A program made the translations under genes and the position numbers. Positions 22,666 through 32,646 of a stretch of 64,000 bases of DNA are shown piece by piece (positions within the stretch are counted from its first letter, which is position 1; each line of letters starts with the position of its first letter). The stretch is taken from contig NZ_JABWCU010000009.1 of the NCBI RefSeq assembly GCF_018491765.1, forward strand, positions 1 to 64,000, in the 5' to 3' direction. The notes beneath the pieces were generated by a model. The model worked only from the letters and a program-made list of their open reading frames with translations, was not told the DNA's origin and ran no database searches. Source of the DNA: Novosphingobium profundi (GTDB lineage Bacteria > Pseudomonadota > Alphaproteobacteria > Sphingomonadales > Sphingomonadaceae).

Positions 22666-25600
22666 GTGACAGTTCTGGGAGTGATATTCGTCGGCCTCGG
22701 CTTGATGCTGAGCCTCTTTCTGGTTGCGGCAGGGGTCGAGCACCTTGACGAGACCAGGCGGCTTCGACCGAGGCTGCGCCAAGTCGCGCATACGCTGGCG
22801 CTCGGTGTCTATTGCACCAGTTGGACCTTCTATGGCTCGACCGGTACGGCGGTGACGGCAGGCTGGGCCTTCCTGCCGATCTATCTTGGCCCCATCCTGC
22901 TGCTGGTCTTTGCCCAGCGCTTCCTGCGCCGGTTAAGCCGCGCCGTGGCGCAGGAGCGCGCCACGAGCGTGTCGGACTTCATTGCATCGCGATTTGGTCA
23001 CGACCCCGTCGTGGCGCGTCTCGTCACGCTGATCGCACTCCTCGGGACCATTCCCTATCTCGCGCTCCAGTTGCGCTCGATCGGCAATGCCTTGACGACG
23101 GTGTCAGGTTCGCCGATCGCGCCCCCGGCGATGATCGTGGCGACGGTCCTCCTCACCTTGTTCGCGATCCTTTTCGGGGCACGCCGTTTCGAACTTGCCG
23201 GCCGGAGCGAGGGCCTTCTCTTCGCAATCGGGCTCGATTCGGCGATCAAGATCGCTGCGCTCGGAATCGTCGCGCTACTGGCCGTCGTGCTTCTGGCGGA
23301 TGCCCAGGCAGCGAGCGTCGATCGCGGGCTGACGTCCCTGCGCGAAATTTTCTCCGCCAATCGCCTGACTTTCGATGTCCCGGTAATCCTGCTCGTATCG
23401 ACTTTCGCGATCATCGCCCTGCCCCGCCAATTCTACATGGGTTTCGTCGAGGCCCGCGGCGAAGAGGACATGAACCGGGCCAGGTTCGGCCTCGTTCTCT
23501 ACCTCGCCGCGATGGCGGTGATGATCGTCCCCATCGCGCTTGCCGGGCAGGCCCTTCTTCCGATCGGCACGCCGCCCGACCTCTACGTCCTTCGCCTTCC
23601 CGATTGGGCGGGATCGAACATCGCCCTGGCCGCCGCCTTGCTCGGCGGCATCGGCGCGGCCGCTTCCATGGCTATCGTCGATACGACCGCCCTTGCCACG
23701 ATGGTCTCCAACGACCTGCTCGCGCGGGCCGTGATCGGCTCCCAGGCCGCGCTGGGCGCGGGGCAAATTGGTCGGCGCATGCTGGTCCTGCGCCGACTGT
23801 CGATTGCCGGCATCATGATGCTCGCCCTGGCCTTTGCGCTTCTCGTCGACCAGGATCGTTCGCTCGCCTCGATGGGCCTCGTCGCTTTCGCGGCGATGGC
23901 GCAATTCACCCCCCACCTGCTGCTGGCGGTTCAGGGCCGCGACCGGGATCCGTTTGCCGCGCGCGCCAGCCTGACGATCGGTCTCGTCGCCTGGGCCTAT
24001 TGCCTTGCACTCCCGCCGATCCTGCCGCCGGGCTGGCTGGAGCTCCTCCATGACACCCTGCTCGATCCCGAAAGGTTGTTCGGCATCGGTCATGCAAGCC
24101 CCTTCGTCCATGGCGTGCTCTGGAGCCTGACGCTCAACATCGGCGTCCATGCCCTCGCCGCCGCGCGAAAAATGCCAGCCCCCGCCCTGCCGCGCCTGTT
24201 CGCGGCCTCGCGCCGGGTCTCCAATCGGGGCGAGCTCGAGCAGTTCGTGGCCAGCTTCATCGGCGAGGAGCGCGCGCTTGGCGTCTTCCCCGAGGCCGAG
24301 CACGGTCTGGCAGTCGACCGGTCGACCGCACACCGCGCCCAGGCGCTGATCGCCGAAGTCGTCGGAGCCTCGTCGGCGCGCACGCTGGTCGCCTCGGCAC
24401 TGGCGAGCGGGCAGATGGACATCGCCGACGTCACCCGCCTGCTCGACGAAGGGGGGCAGTCACTGCGTTTCTCGCGCCAGTTGCTGGCCGCAACCTTCGA
24501 GAACATCGATGCCGGGATCAGCGTCGTCGATGCCGAACTGAACCTGATCGCCTGGAATTCGCGCTACGAGGATATCCTCAAGTACCCGACCGGAATGCTC
24601 CACGCGGGCATGCCGATCGAGACGCTGATCCGGCACAACGCCGAGCGGGGCGATTTTGGCACCGACGATGTCGAAGCCGCGATTTTACGGCGCCTCGATC
24701 ACCTGCGAGCGCGTCAACAGCACAGCTTCGAGCGCCGGCGCGACGATGGCCGCGTGGTCAAGACGGTGGGGGGACCGATGCCCGGCGGTGGCTACGTCAT
24801 GTCCTTCACCGACGTGACCGAGGAAGTACGCGTGCGCGACGAGCTCGAGCGCACGCTGGCCGAGATGGAGGGCCGGGTCGAGGACCGCACGCGCGAATTG
24901 CGCGAGGCCAACCGGCTGCTCGCGCGCGCAACGCAGGACAAGACGCGCTTTCTCGCGGCGGCCAGCCACGACCTGCTGCAACCGCTCCACGCCGCGCGCC
25001 TGTTCACCGCGGCACTCGGGCGCAAGACAAGTGCCGACGCCCAGCCGCTCGTCACCCGCGTCGACAACGCCATCGTCGCCGCCGAGGAACTGCTGCGCGC
25101 CCTTCTCGACATATCGCGCATCGATGCTGGCGGCGTCACGCCCGATCCCGAACCCGTGGCGCTTGCCCCGTTCCTGACCGACCTTGCCGAGAGCTTCCGA
25201 CCAAGCGCCGAATCCAAGGGTCTGCGCCTCAAGATCGGATCCTTGCTTGGCCAGGTCGAGACCGATCCGGGCCTCTTGCGCTCGGTCATGCAGAACTTTC
25301 TCTCGAACGCGATCCGCTACACCCGCCATGGCGGTGTCGTGGTCGGGGTGCGCCGGCGCGGCGATTGGCTGCGGATCGACGTGGTCGACACCGGTGTGGG
25401 TTTCTCACCAGAGGAAAGCCAGGCGATCTTCGGTGAATTCACCCGCCTGGGCGCCGTCGAGGCCGAAGGGTTGGGGCTGGGCCTCGCGCTCGTCGAACGG
25501 ATCGTGCGCCTGCTGGGAGGACGGCTCGAGGTTTTCTCGAACCAGGGGCGCGGAAGCCGTTTCAGCCTTCTTCTCCCTCGCGCCGGCGAGCTGCCTGCCG

Positions 25601-26016
25601 TCGCGATGCACGAAGATGGTCCAGCGACGCCCCATGCCGCCTGTCGGCGTCTCGCCGTCCTCGTCGTCGACAACGACCGACGGATCGTGGACGCGACGGT
25701 CGCGCTCGTCGAACAGCTCGGCCACCGGGCCCGGGGCGTTCGCAACGTCGCGCAGGCTCTGGCTTGCGCGGGCGAAGTTGACGTGGTCCTGGCCGACTAT
25801 CGCCTCGATGCGGGCGAGACCGGCACCGGCCTGATCGTCGCGCTGCGAACTTTGCGCCCGGGGCTTCCCGCCGCGATCCTGACGGCAGAGCCCAATGGCG
25901 AGGTGCGCGAGCGCGCTGAAGCGCTGGGCGTGCCGATCTTTGCCAAGCCCGTTGCTCCCGATCTCATCGAAACGTTCCTCGCCACGGTCTCAGTGGCGCA
26001 AGTGCAGCCCGAGTGA
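22666..26016 (+). CDS. crbS: CrbS-type sensor: sodium:solute symporter domain fused to hybrid histidine kinase
   Basis: An 1116-aa membrane protein. Residues 1 to about 520 are a PutP-like sodium:solute symporter domain with many helices (VYCTSWTFYGSTGTAVTAGW is its hallmark). Then a PAS region near 600-700 (FENIDAGISVVDAELNLIAW), a HisKA domain with the phospho-acceptor in AASHDLLQPLHAARLF (H about 767), and an HATPase (QNFLSNAIRYTRHGG near 875, DTGVGFS, GLGLGLALVERI). It ends in a receiver (LVVDNDRRIVDAT, D of VLADYRL near 1043, FAKPVAP). This layout is that of CrbS/MxtR, which with CrbR switches on acetyl-CoA synthetase. Starts at GTG 22666. Its 3' end overlaps the 3' end of the opposing regulator gene by 27 bp. 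Confidence 0.92.
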   Translation: MTVLGVIFVGLGLMLSLFLVAAGVEHLDETRRLRPRLRQVAHTLALGVYCTSWTFYGSTGTAVTAGWAFLPIYLGPILLLVFAQRFLRRLSRAVAQERATSVSDFIASRFGHDPVVARLVTLIALLGTIPYLALQLRSIGNALTTVSGSPIAPPAMIVATVLLTLFAILFGARRFELAGRSEGLLFAIGLDSAIKIAALGIVALLAVVLLADAQAASVDRGLTSLREIFSANRLTFDVPVILLVSTFAIIALPRQFYMGFVEARGEEDMNRARFGLVLYLAAMAVMIVPIALAGQALLPIGTPPDLYVLRLPDWAGSNIALAAALLGGIGAAASMAIVDTTALATMVSNDLLARAVIGSQAALGAGQIGRRMLVLRRLSIAGIMMLALAFALLVDQDRSLASMGLVAFAAMAQFTPHLLLAVQGRDRDPFAARASLTIGLVAWAYCLALPPILPPGWLELLHDTLLDPERLFGIGHASPFVHGVLWSLTLNIGVHALAAARKMPAPALPRLFAASRRVSNRGELEQFVASFIGEERALGVFPEAEHGLAVDRSTAHRAQALIAEVVGASSARTLVASALASGQMDIADVTRLLDEGGQSLRFSRQLLAATFENIDAGISVVDAELNLIAWNSRYEDILKYPTGMLHAGMPIETLIRHNAERGDFGTDDVEAAILRRLDHLRARQQHSFERRRDDGRVVKTVGGPMPGGGYVMSFTDVTEEVRVRDELERTLAEMEGRVEDRTRELREANRLLARATQDKTRFLAAASHDLLQPLHAARLFTAALGRKTSADAQPLVTRVDNAIVAAEELLRALLDISRIDAGGVTPDPEPVALAPFLTDLAESFRPSAESKGLRLKIGSLLGQVETDPGLLRSVMQNFLSNAIRYTRHGGVVVGVRRRGDWLRIDVVDTGVGFSPEESQAIFGEFTRLGAVEAEGLGLGLALVERIVRLLGGRLEVFSNQGRGSRFSLLLPRAGELPAVAMHEDGPATPHAACRRLAVLVVDNDRRIVDATVALVEQLGHRARGVRNVAQALACAGEVDVVLADYRLDAGETGTGLIVALRTLRPGLPAAILTAEPNGEVRERAEALGVPIFAKPVAPDLIETFLATVSVAQVQPE

Positions 26017-26625
26017 GCGCGCGACGAGCGCGGCCTGGGTTCGGTTGGTAACGTCGAGCTTGCGCATGACGGCCGTCATATGGGCCTTAACCGTGGCCTC
26101 GCTGACCCCAAGGCTATGCGCGATCTGCTTGTTGAGCTGACCGTCAAGCACTGCAAGCAGGACCTTGAGCTGCATCGGGGTCAGCCCGGCCACACTTTCG
26201 CGGATCGGGTCGAGATCGCTTTGCACTTGGGCCGAACTGCGGGGCATCGAGGAGGTTCCGTCGAGGGCTTTGGCGATGGCGTTTTCAATCACCGACAAGT
26301 CCGCGTCCTTGCGCAGGAAACCGCGCGCGCCAAAGATCCGCGCCTCATCCGCCGCATTGTCGCCTTCGGCGCTCGACACGACCAGAATGGGCACCTCGGG
26401 GCGCTCCGCGTGCAACAGGGCAATGCCCGAAAAGCCGACGGCTCCGGGCATTTTGAGATCGAGAAGGATCAGGCACAGGTCCGTCGTCGTCGCGACGGCC
26501 GTGGAGGCGGCCACCAGCGTACCGGCCTCCACGATCGTCGCGTCGGGAGCGACTTGCCCCACCGCCAGGGCCAGCGCCTGGCGGAACAGCGGATGGTCAT
26601 CGGCGATGAGGATGCTGCGACTCAT
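25990..26625 (-). CDS. crbR: CrbR-type response regulator (NarL/LuxR family)
   Basis: A 211-aa regulator: receiver with ILIADDHPLFRQAL, phospho-acceptor D56 in LILLDLKMPG, and FLRKDADL (Lys); then a LuxR-type HTH (LTPMQLKVLLAVLDGQLNKQ, IAHSLGVSEATVKAHMTAVM) at about 145-200. It lies 23 bp downstream of acs on the same strand and opposite crbS, the classic crbS-crbR-acs neighbourhood. It likely activates acs and the divergent porin/transport genes when phosphorylated by CrbS. Confidence 0.92.
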   Translation of the reverse strand: MSRSILIADDHPLFRQALALAVGQVAPDATIVEAGTLVAASTAVATTTDLCLILLDLKMPGAVGFSGIALLHAERPEVPILVVSSAEGDNAADEARIFGARGFLRKDADLSVIENAIAKALDGTSSMPRSSAQVQSDLDPIRESVAGLTPMQLKVLLAVLDGQLNKQIAHSLGVSEATVKAHMTAVMRKLDVTNRTQAALVARSLGLHLRH

Positions 26626-26648
26626 CCCCGAGGCCTAGCACCGCCGCA

Positions 26649-28598
26649 TCATGCCGTCGCGGGCTGCGGGCGGTTTTCGATCAGGTTGTCGACCACCGAA
26701 GGATCAGCGAGCGTCGAAGTATCCCCCAGGTTGGAGAAGTCGTTCTCGCCGATCTTGCGCAGGATGCGGCGCATGATCTTGCCCGAGCGGGTCTTGGGCA
26801 AGCCGGGGGCGAACTGGATCACGTCGGGTGTCGCGATCGGGCCGATTTCCTGGCGAACCCACTTGATCAGCTCGCGGCGCAAGTCCTCGTCGGGCTCGAC
26901 CCCGCTGTTGGTGGTGACGAAGGCGTAGATGCCCTGCCCCTTGATCTCGTGCGGCATGCCCACGACCGCCGCTTCTGCGACCTTATGGTGCGCGACCAGC
27001 GCGGATTCGATTTCGGCGGTGCCCATGCGGTGGCCCGAGACATTGATCACGTCATCGATGCGGCCGGTGATCCAGTAGTAGCCATCCTCGTCGCGGCGGC
27101 AGCCGTCGCCGGTGAAGTAGAAGCCCTTGAAGGTGCTGAAATAGGTCTGGAAGAAGCGCTCATGATCCCCCCAGACGGTGCGCATCTGCCCCGGCCAGCT
27201 GTCGGCGATGACAAGGCAGCCTTCGCCCGCTCCGGTGATTTCCTTGCCGTCGTTGTCGAGCAGCATCGGCTTCACGCCGAACATCGGCTTGGAAGCGGAG
27301 CCGGGCTTCAGGGCCGTTGCTCCGGGCAGCGGCGTGATCATGACGCCGCCGGTTTCGGTCTGCCACCAGGTGTCGACGATCGGGCAGCGCCCCTCGCCCA
27401 CCACGGTGTAGTACCAGGACCAAGCCTCCGGATTGATCGGTTCCCCGACGGATCCCAGCACGCGCAAGCTCTTGCGGCTTGTGGTCTTCACATAGTCGTC
27501 ACCCTCGCGCATGAGCGCGCGCAGCGCGGTCGGGGCGCCGTAGAAGATCTCGACCTCGTACTTGTCGACGATCTGCCAGAAGCGGCTGGCGTCGGGGAAG
27601 CTGGGTACGCCCTCGAACATCACGGTCGTTGCCCCGTTCATGAGCGGACCGTAGACCACGTAGGAATGGCCGGTGACCCAGCCGATGTCGGCGGCACACC
27701 AGTAGATCTGGCCGGGGCGATAGTCGAAGACGTACTGGTGCGTCATCGAGGCCCAGACCGAATAGCCGCCGGTCGTATGGAGCACCCCCTTGGGCTTACC
27801 GGTCGAGCCGGACGTGTAGAGGATGAAGAGCGGGTCTTCCGCGTGCATCTCCTCGGGCGGGCAGTCCGGCGACTGGCTTGCGACGCTGCTCGCCCAATCG
27901 ATGTCACGCCCCTCGACCATCGGCACTTCAGCCCCGGTCCTTGCCAAGACGATGACCGTCTCGACGCCCGGACAGCCGGAAAGCGCGGCGTCGACGTTGG
28001 CCTTGAGCGGTACGCGCTTGCCGCCGCGGAGGCCTTCGTCGGATGTGAGCACGATCGAGCTGTCACAATCGACGATGCGTCCAGCAAGGGCGTCGGGCGA
28101 AAAGCCCGCAAAGACGATCGAGTGGATCGCACCGATCCGCGCGCAGGCCAGCATCGCCACCGCCGCCTCGGGCACCATCGGCAGGTAGATCGTCACCCGC
28201 TCGCCCTTCTTGACGCCACGCGCCTTCAGGAGATTGGCGAAGCGGCACACATCCTCATGCAACTGGTGATAGGTGATGCGGCGTTCGGGGTCCTTTGGAT
28301 CGTCGGGCTCCCAGATGATCGCAACCTGATCACCGCGTTCGGCGAGATGGCGGTCGAGCGCATTGGCGCACAGGTTGAGCGTGCCGTCGGTGAACCACGA
28401 GATCCCGAAATCCTCCTCGTGGTAGCTCGTCTGCTTGACCACGGAGAAGGGCTTGATCCAATCGATGCGTTGCGCCTCGTCGCGCCAGAAGCCCTCCGGA
28501 TCCTCCAACGAACGCTGGTACTTCTCCATGTAGCTGGCTTCGTTGATCAGCGCATTCTCGCTCCAGTCCTGCGGGACGGGATAGACGGCCTCGACCAT
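26649..28598 (-). CDS. acs: Acetyl-CoA synthetase
   Basis: A 649-aa AMP-forming acetate:CoA ligase (acetate + ATP + CoA to acetyl-CoA + AMP + PPi, cytoplasm). Landmarks: [12 protein letters not shown] at the start, [20 protein letters not shown] near 258 (P-loop), [30 protein letters not shown], and the acetylatable lysine in [17 protein letters not shown] near 607. ATG 28598 is preferred over 28604 because GGAGAGGAG then has correct spacing. Divergent from the DcaP-like porin; a dyad at 28676-28696 may serve CrbR. Confidence 0.96.
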   Translation of the reverse strand: MVEAVYPVPQDWSENALINEASYMEKYQRSLEDPEGFWRDEAQRIDWIKPFSVVKQTSYHEEDFGISWFTDGTLNLCANALDRHLAERGDQVAIIWEPDDPKDPERRITYHQLHEDVCRFANLLKARGVKKGERVTIYLPMVPEAAVAMLACARIGAIHSIVFAGFSPDALAGRIVDCDSSIVLTSDEGLRGGKRVPLKANVDAALSGCPGVETVIVLARTGAEVPMVEGRDIDWASSVASQSPDCPPEEMHAEDPLFILYTSGSTGKPKGVLHTTGGYSVWASMTHQYVFDYRPGQIYWCAADIGWVTGHSYVVYGPLMNGATTVMFEGVPSFPDASRFWQIVDKYEVEIFYGAPTALRALMREGDDYVKTTSRKSLRVLGSVGEPINPEAWSWYYTVVGEGRCPIVDTWWQTETGGVMITPLPGATALKPGSASKPMFGVKPMLLDNDGKEITGAGEGCLVIADSWPGQMRTVWGDHERFFQTYFSTFKGFYFTGDGCRRDEDGYYWITGRIDDVINVSGHRMGTAEIESALVAHHKVAEAAVVGMPHEIKGQGIYAFVTTNSGVEPDEDLRRELIKWVRQEIGPIATPDVIQFAPGLPKTRSGKIMRRILRKIGENDFSNLGDTSTLADPSVVDNLIENRPQPATA

Positions 28599-28675
28599 AG
28601 ACATCTCCTCTCCGGTATGTTGCGCACCGGTTGATCCGGGGTTTGACCGAGCTCTAGCACAAGCCACGAGCCGCC

Positions 28676-28696
28676 ACGACATTAGACAATGGTCGT
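28676..28696. promoter_or_regulatory. Candidate regulator site between acs and porin
   Basis: ACGACATT (28676-28683), AGAC, AATGGTCGT (28688-28696) form an imperfect dyad in the middle of the divergent acs/porin promoter region (77 bp before acs, 112 bp before the porin). A LuxR-type dimer such as CrbR could bind here. Inference only. Confidence 0.4.
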
Positions 28697-28808
28697 AGGC
28701 CTGCGCCAAAGGTCGGGATAGCGTGCACCCGCCTTCTCTCCAAAGATAGGAACGCCGAGGAACGATCCCAAGAGAGAGGATGGGCCCCGGCATTGGAGGA
28801 GAGGATCA

Positions 28809-30209
28809 ATGTCGAGAAACAGGCCGCTGGCCTGTGCCTTGCTGGCTGCGAGCAGTCTTGCCGCGCCGCAACTGGCACGGGCCGCCACAACCGAACGGGA
28901 GGCCGCCCTTGAGGCCAGGCTCGAACGTCTTGAAGCCGAAATGCAGCAGTTGCGCACCGACCTTGCCTCGGCGCGCGAGGCCCAGGCGAGCAGCGACAAT
29001 CGCAGCGAACAGGCGCTTGCCAATGCCAGCGCACGCGACGCGACGACCGAAGCCAGGATCGCCGCCGTCGAGAAGGCCGACAAGGTCTCCGGCTTTCAGG
29101 TCGGAGCGACCCGGTTCACCCTCGGGGGCTTCGTCAAGGTGAACGCGATTTCCTCCCGCTGGAGCGAAGGCGACGTGGGCGTGGGGGCGCTCGGCAAGGA
29201 ATTCTATCTGCCTCAGCAGATCCCCGTGGGAGATGCCCCGTCCAGCCACGACATGACCATCATGGCCCGGCAGACCCGTTTCTCGCTGGGGGCTGCAACG
29301 CCGGTGGGCGACAAGGAGATCAAGGGCTACCTCGAATTCGACTTCGCGATCGCCACCGCGCCTGCCGGCGCCCAGCGCGCGACCAACGCCTACACGCCGA
29401 CGCTGCGCCGGGCCTTCATCCAGTATGGCCCCTGGCTGATCGGCCAGGAATGGTCGACGTTCCAGAACGTTGCCATACTTCCGGAATCGACGGATTTCGC
29501 CGGATCGATCGAAGGAACGGTGTTCAATCGACAACCTCTCGTGCGCTATACCCATGGCCTCGCGCCCGGGCTCGAACTGGCACTGGCTCTCGAAAACCCG
29601 CAGACCGAAGTTCTGCTCGGCACGAGCACCGGCTACGCCGACTACGACGAGGACAGGCTGCCCGATCTCGTCGGCCGCCTCAACTGGGCGCCTTCCTTCG
29701 GTTCCTTCGCGCTCGCCGCGATCGCCCGCGAAATGCGCACCGAGGAAAATGGCCATAGCGAGACGGCCCTGGGCTGGGGCCTGTCCGGTTCGGGCAAGAT
29801 CCTGTTCGGGCACGGGGACCGCCACGATCTGCGCGTGATGGTAACTTATGGCGAGGGCATCGGACGGTATATCGGTCTCGGCTTTGTCGGCGATGTCGTT
29901 CAGACCGCGGCGGGTTACGATCTTGAACCCATCACCAATTTCGCAGCCACCGGCGCGCTGCGCCTTGCCTGGGGCGGAACCCTGCGCTCCACCTTCATGG
30001 GCGGCTACCAGAGCGCGGGCTATCCCGCAGGCTACCTCGTCAACGATCTTGCCAACAAGCGGTCGTGGAGCGCGGCGGGCAACCTGTTCTGGACTCCGGT
30101 GAGCCACTTCGACGTGGGCGTCGAATACCGCCACGCGGTGCGCGAGACCGTCTCGGGCGCCGACGGGGCGCTCGACCGCCTGGAGTTTGCCGCGAAGTAC
30201 AGTTTCTAG
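28809..30209 (+). CDS. DcaP-like trimeric outer-membrane porin
   Basis: A 466-aa exported protein: signal peptide MSRNRPLACALLAASSLAAP ending near ARA, then a coiled-coil (LEARLERLEAEMQQLRTDLA, residues 30-85) as in DcaP porins, then a beta-barrel starting FTLGGFVKVNAISSRWSEGD and finishing in LEFAAKYSF with terminal F. DcaP proteins transport small organic acids. GGAGGAGAGG precedes ATG 28809. Divergent from acs and upstream of an MFS carrier, so it likely brings acetate/propionate or related acids into the periplasm. Confidence 0.85.
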   Translation: MSRNRPLACALLAASSLAAPQLARAATTEREAALEARLERLEAEMQQLRTDLASAREAQASSDNRSEQALANASARDATTEARIAAVEKADKVSGFQVGATRFTLGGFVKVNAISSRWSEGDVGVGALGKEFYLPQQIPVGDAPSSHDMTIMARQTRFSLGAATPVGDKEIKGYLEFDFAIATAPAGAQRATNAYTPTLRRAFIQYGPWLIGQEWSTFQNVAILPESTDFAGSIEGTVFNRQPLVRYTHGLAPGLELALALENPQTEVLLGTSTGYADYDEDRLPDLVGRLNWAPSFGSFALAAIAREMRTEENGHSETALGWGLSGSGKILFGHGDRHDLRVMVTYGEGIGRYIGLGFVGDVVQTAAGYDLEPITNFAATGALRLAWGGTLRSTFMGGYQSAGYPAGYLVNDLANKRSWSAAGNLFWTPVSHFDVGVEYRHAVRETVSGADGALDRLEFAAKYSF

Positions 30210-30256
30210 ATAAACAACCCCGTGGCCAAGGCCGCATCGAATTGGGAGAGAGAGCA

Positions 30257-31924
30257 ATGGCGACAACATACGATGCCTTGCCAAAGCATCACAGGGCTAC
30301 CGGCAACGAGAAGCTGGTGATCACCGCCTCGTCGCTGGGGACGGTGTTCGAATGGTATGATTTCTACCTCTACGGCCTTCTGGCCAGCTTCATCTCGCGC
30401 ACCTTCTTCTCGGGCGTGAACGAAACCACCGGGTTCATCCTCGCGCTGGGTGCCTTCGCGGCGGGCTTCGCGGTACGCCCCTTCGGCGCGCTCGTCTTCG
30501 GCCGCGTGGGCGACCTGGTCGGACGCAAGTACACCTTCCTCGTGACAATGGGGCTGATGGGCGTATCGACCTTCGCGGTCGGCCTCCTGCCCGGATACGA
30601 CACGCTGGGCATCGCCTCGCCGATCATCCTCGTCGCGCTGCGCGTGATCCAGGGCCTTGCGCTTGGCGGCGAATACGGCGGCGCGGCGACCTACGTTGCC
30701 GAACATGCTCCCCAGAACCGGCGCGGCCTCTACACCAGCTTCATCCAGATCACGGCGACCTTCGGTCTGTTCGCCGCGCTGCTGATCGTCCTTGGGGTTC
30801 GGACCGGGATGGGCGAGGACACCTTCGCCGGCTGGGGCTGGCGCGTACCGTTCCTGCTTTCGGCAATCCTGCTCGCAGTTTCGATGTGGATCCGCCTGCA
30901 GTTGAGCGAAAGCCCGGTCTACCAGAAGATGAAGGAAGAGGGCACGACCTCCAAGGCGCCGCTCACCGAGGCCTTCGGACAGTGGGGCAACCTCAAGTTC
31001 GTGCTGATCGCCCTGTTCGGCGCGGTCGCCGGCCAGGCGGTGGTCTGGTACACTGGCCAGTTCTACGCGATGTTCTACCTGGAGAAGATCCTCAAGGTGG
31101 ACGGGGCAACGACCAACTACCTCATCGCCATCGCGCTGGCGCTCGGCACGCCGCTGTTTGTCTTCTTCGGCTGGCTGTCCGACCGGATCGGGCGCAAGTA
31201 CATCATCCTGGGCGGCTGCCTGCTTGCCGCCGCCACCTACTTCCCTGCCTTCCACGCCTTGTCGGAAGCGGCCAACCCGGCGCTTGCGCGCGCAACACTG
31301 GCCGCCCCCGTGGTCGTCACGGCTCATGAAGGCGAGTGTTCGTTCCAGTTCGATCCCATCGGCAAGAACAAGTTCGACGCCACCAGCTGCGACATCGCCA
31401 AGGCCTACCTCGCCAAGAACGGCATCAACTACACCAATGCCGCAGCGCCAGCGGGCACCGTGGCGAGCGTGGCGGTGGGCGGTACCGCGCTCGTCGCCCC
31501 CGATCCGGCGCAGGTCACCGGACCCGCGCGCGCCGAAGCCATCGCCGCCTACCAAGGCGAAATCGGCAAGGCCCTCGCCGATGCGGGCTACCCTGCCGCT
31601 GCAAATCCGGACGAGATCGACACCGTCAAGGTTGTCGCCATCCTGTTCTACCTCGTGGTGCTGGTGACGATGGTCTACGGACCGATCGCGGCCATGCTGG
31701 TGGAACTGTTTCCGACCAAGATCCGCTACACCTCGATGTCGCTGCCCTATCACCTGGGCAATGGCTGGTTCGGCGGCTTCCTGCCCACCACCGCCTTTGC
31801 GATGGTCGCGGCCACGGGCGATATCTACTACGGTCTGTGGTACCCGGTGGTCGTCGCGATCCTGACCGTGGTGATCGGGGTGATCTTCCTGCCCGAAACG
31901 TTCCGTCGAAATATCGATGAATGA
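30257..31924 (+). CDS. MHS-family MFS transporter (organic acid:H+ symporter) with extracytoplasmic insert
   Basis: A 555-aa carrier. GTVFEWYDFYLYGLLASFIS, FGRVGDLVGRKYTF and LALGGEYGGAATYVAEHAPQ are MHS-family motifs (ProP, ShiA type). Twelve helices are expected. Between about residues 350 and 456 lies an unusually long polar insert with two cysteines (GECSFQF and TSCDIAKAYL) and NGINYTNAA, probably outside the membrane. ATG 30257 follows GGGAGAGAG. It lies 47 bp after the porin in the same direction, so they form an uptake operon; the substrate is probably acetate, propionate or a similar acid. Confidence 0.88.
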   Translation: MATTYDALPKHHRATGNEKLVITASSLGTVFEWYDFYLYGLLASFISRTFFSGVNETTGFILALGAFAAGFAVRPFGALVFGRVGDLVGRKYTFLVTMGLMGVSTFAVGLLPGYDTLGIASPIILVALRVIQGLALGGEYGGAATYVAEHAPQNRRGLYTSFIQITATFGLFAALLIVLGVRTGMGEDTFAGWGWRVPFLLSAILLAVSMWIRLQLSESPVYQKMKEEGTTSKAPLTEAFGQWGNLKFVLIALFGAVAGQAVVWYTGQFYAMFYLEKILKVDGATTNYLIAIALALGTPLFVFFGWLSDRIGRKYIILGGCLLAAATYFPAFHALSEAANPALARATLAAPVVVTAHEGECSFQFDPIGKNKFDATSCDIAKAYLAKNGINYTNAAAPAGTVASVAVGGTALVAPDPAQVTGPARAEAIAAYQGEIGKALADAGYPAAANPDEIDTVKVVAILFYLVVLVTMVYGPIAAMLVELFPTKIRYTSMSLPYHLGNGWFGGFLPTTAFAMVAATGDIYYGLWYPVVVAILTVVIGVIFLPETFRRNIDE

Positions 31925-32063
31925 TTGAACCGGACGTCAACAGGTGATCCACTGCGTTCGTCTGCGTACCCTGTTTTCAAGCAAGGCCTGATTTCAATCA
32001 AGGTACGCGGGCGTTCGCAAGTCTAGAGGAAATTCTGCACCCTCCCCCTACGGAGTATTCCAG

Positions 32064-32579
32064 ATGTCCACAGTAACCGCCGTCACGCTTCCCACCCGCT
32101 CCGGCATCGAGCTCGACATCCGTCCGGCGACCGAGGACGACGCGACAATCCTCGCCGAATTCTTCGACCGCGTAAGCGACGAGGATCGCCGCTTCCGCTT
32201 CCTCGCCGCCGCCGAACATGTGAGCCCCGAACAGCTCGCGCCGATGGTCCAGGCCGACCACTTCCGCACCGAATCCTGGCTCGGCTTCGACACCGAAAGC
32301 GGCGAGCTGATCTCCTCGGGCCTGCTCGCCTGCGACGGTCCGCTCGATACCGGCGAGATCGCGATCTCGGTCGCCAGCGCCTACCGCGGCAAGGGCGTGG
32401 GCTGGGCCATGCTCGACTTCCTCGCCAAGCAGGCCCAGGCCCGCGGATGCCGCCGCGCCATCGCCATCGAGAGCCGCGACAACCACGCCGCGATCGAGCT
32501 CGAGCGCGAAAAGGGCTTCACGCCCGAACCTTTCGACGGCGACCCCACGATGGTCGTGCTGTCGAAAGCCTTTCGATAG
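32064..32579 (+). CDS. GNAT acetyltransferase
   Basis: A 171-aa GNAT-fold protein: IRPATEDDATILAEFF (first strand and helix), GEIAISVASAYRGKGVGWAM holding the acetyl-CoA-binding R-G-K-G-V-G motif, then ARGCRRAIAIESRDNHAAIE. It resembles the acetyltransferase domain of Pat/KatA-type protein lysine acetyltransferases that switch off Acs, and sits between the transporter and prpE. That role is inferred from context. CGGAG lies near the start. Separated by 139 bp from the transporter and 67 bp from prpE. Confidence 0.8.
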   Translation: MSTVTAVTLPTRSGIELDIRPATEDDATILAEFFDRVSDEDRRFRFLAAAEHVSPEQLAPMVQADHFRTESWLGFDTESGELISSGLLACDGPLDTGEIAISVASAYRGKGVGWAMLDFLAKQAQARGCRRAIAIESRDNHAAIELEREKGFTPEPFDGDPTMVVLSKAFR

Positions 32580-32646
32580 CGACCACACCGGCGGCGTCCC
32601 ACCCGTAAGAGAGCAATAGGGGACGCCGCCCGAGGAGGAGAGGATC

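Noticed and set aside
26949..28634. A 561-codon plus-strand frame opposite acs
   Set aside because: Acs on the minus strand has complete motifs and a correct ribosome site; the antisense frame has none.
30206..31753. A 515-codon minus-strand frame opposite the MFS carrier
   Set aside because: Charged, low-complexity antisense translation while the plus strand encodes a clear MHS transporter.
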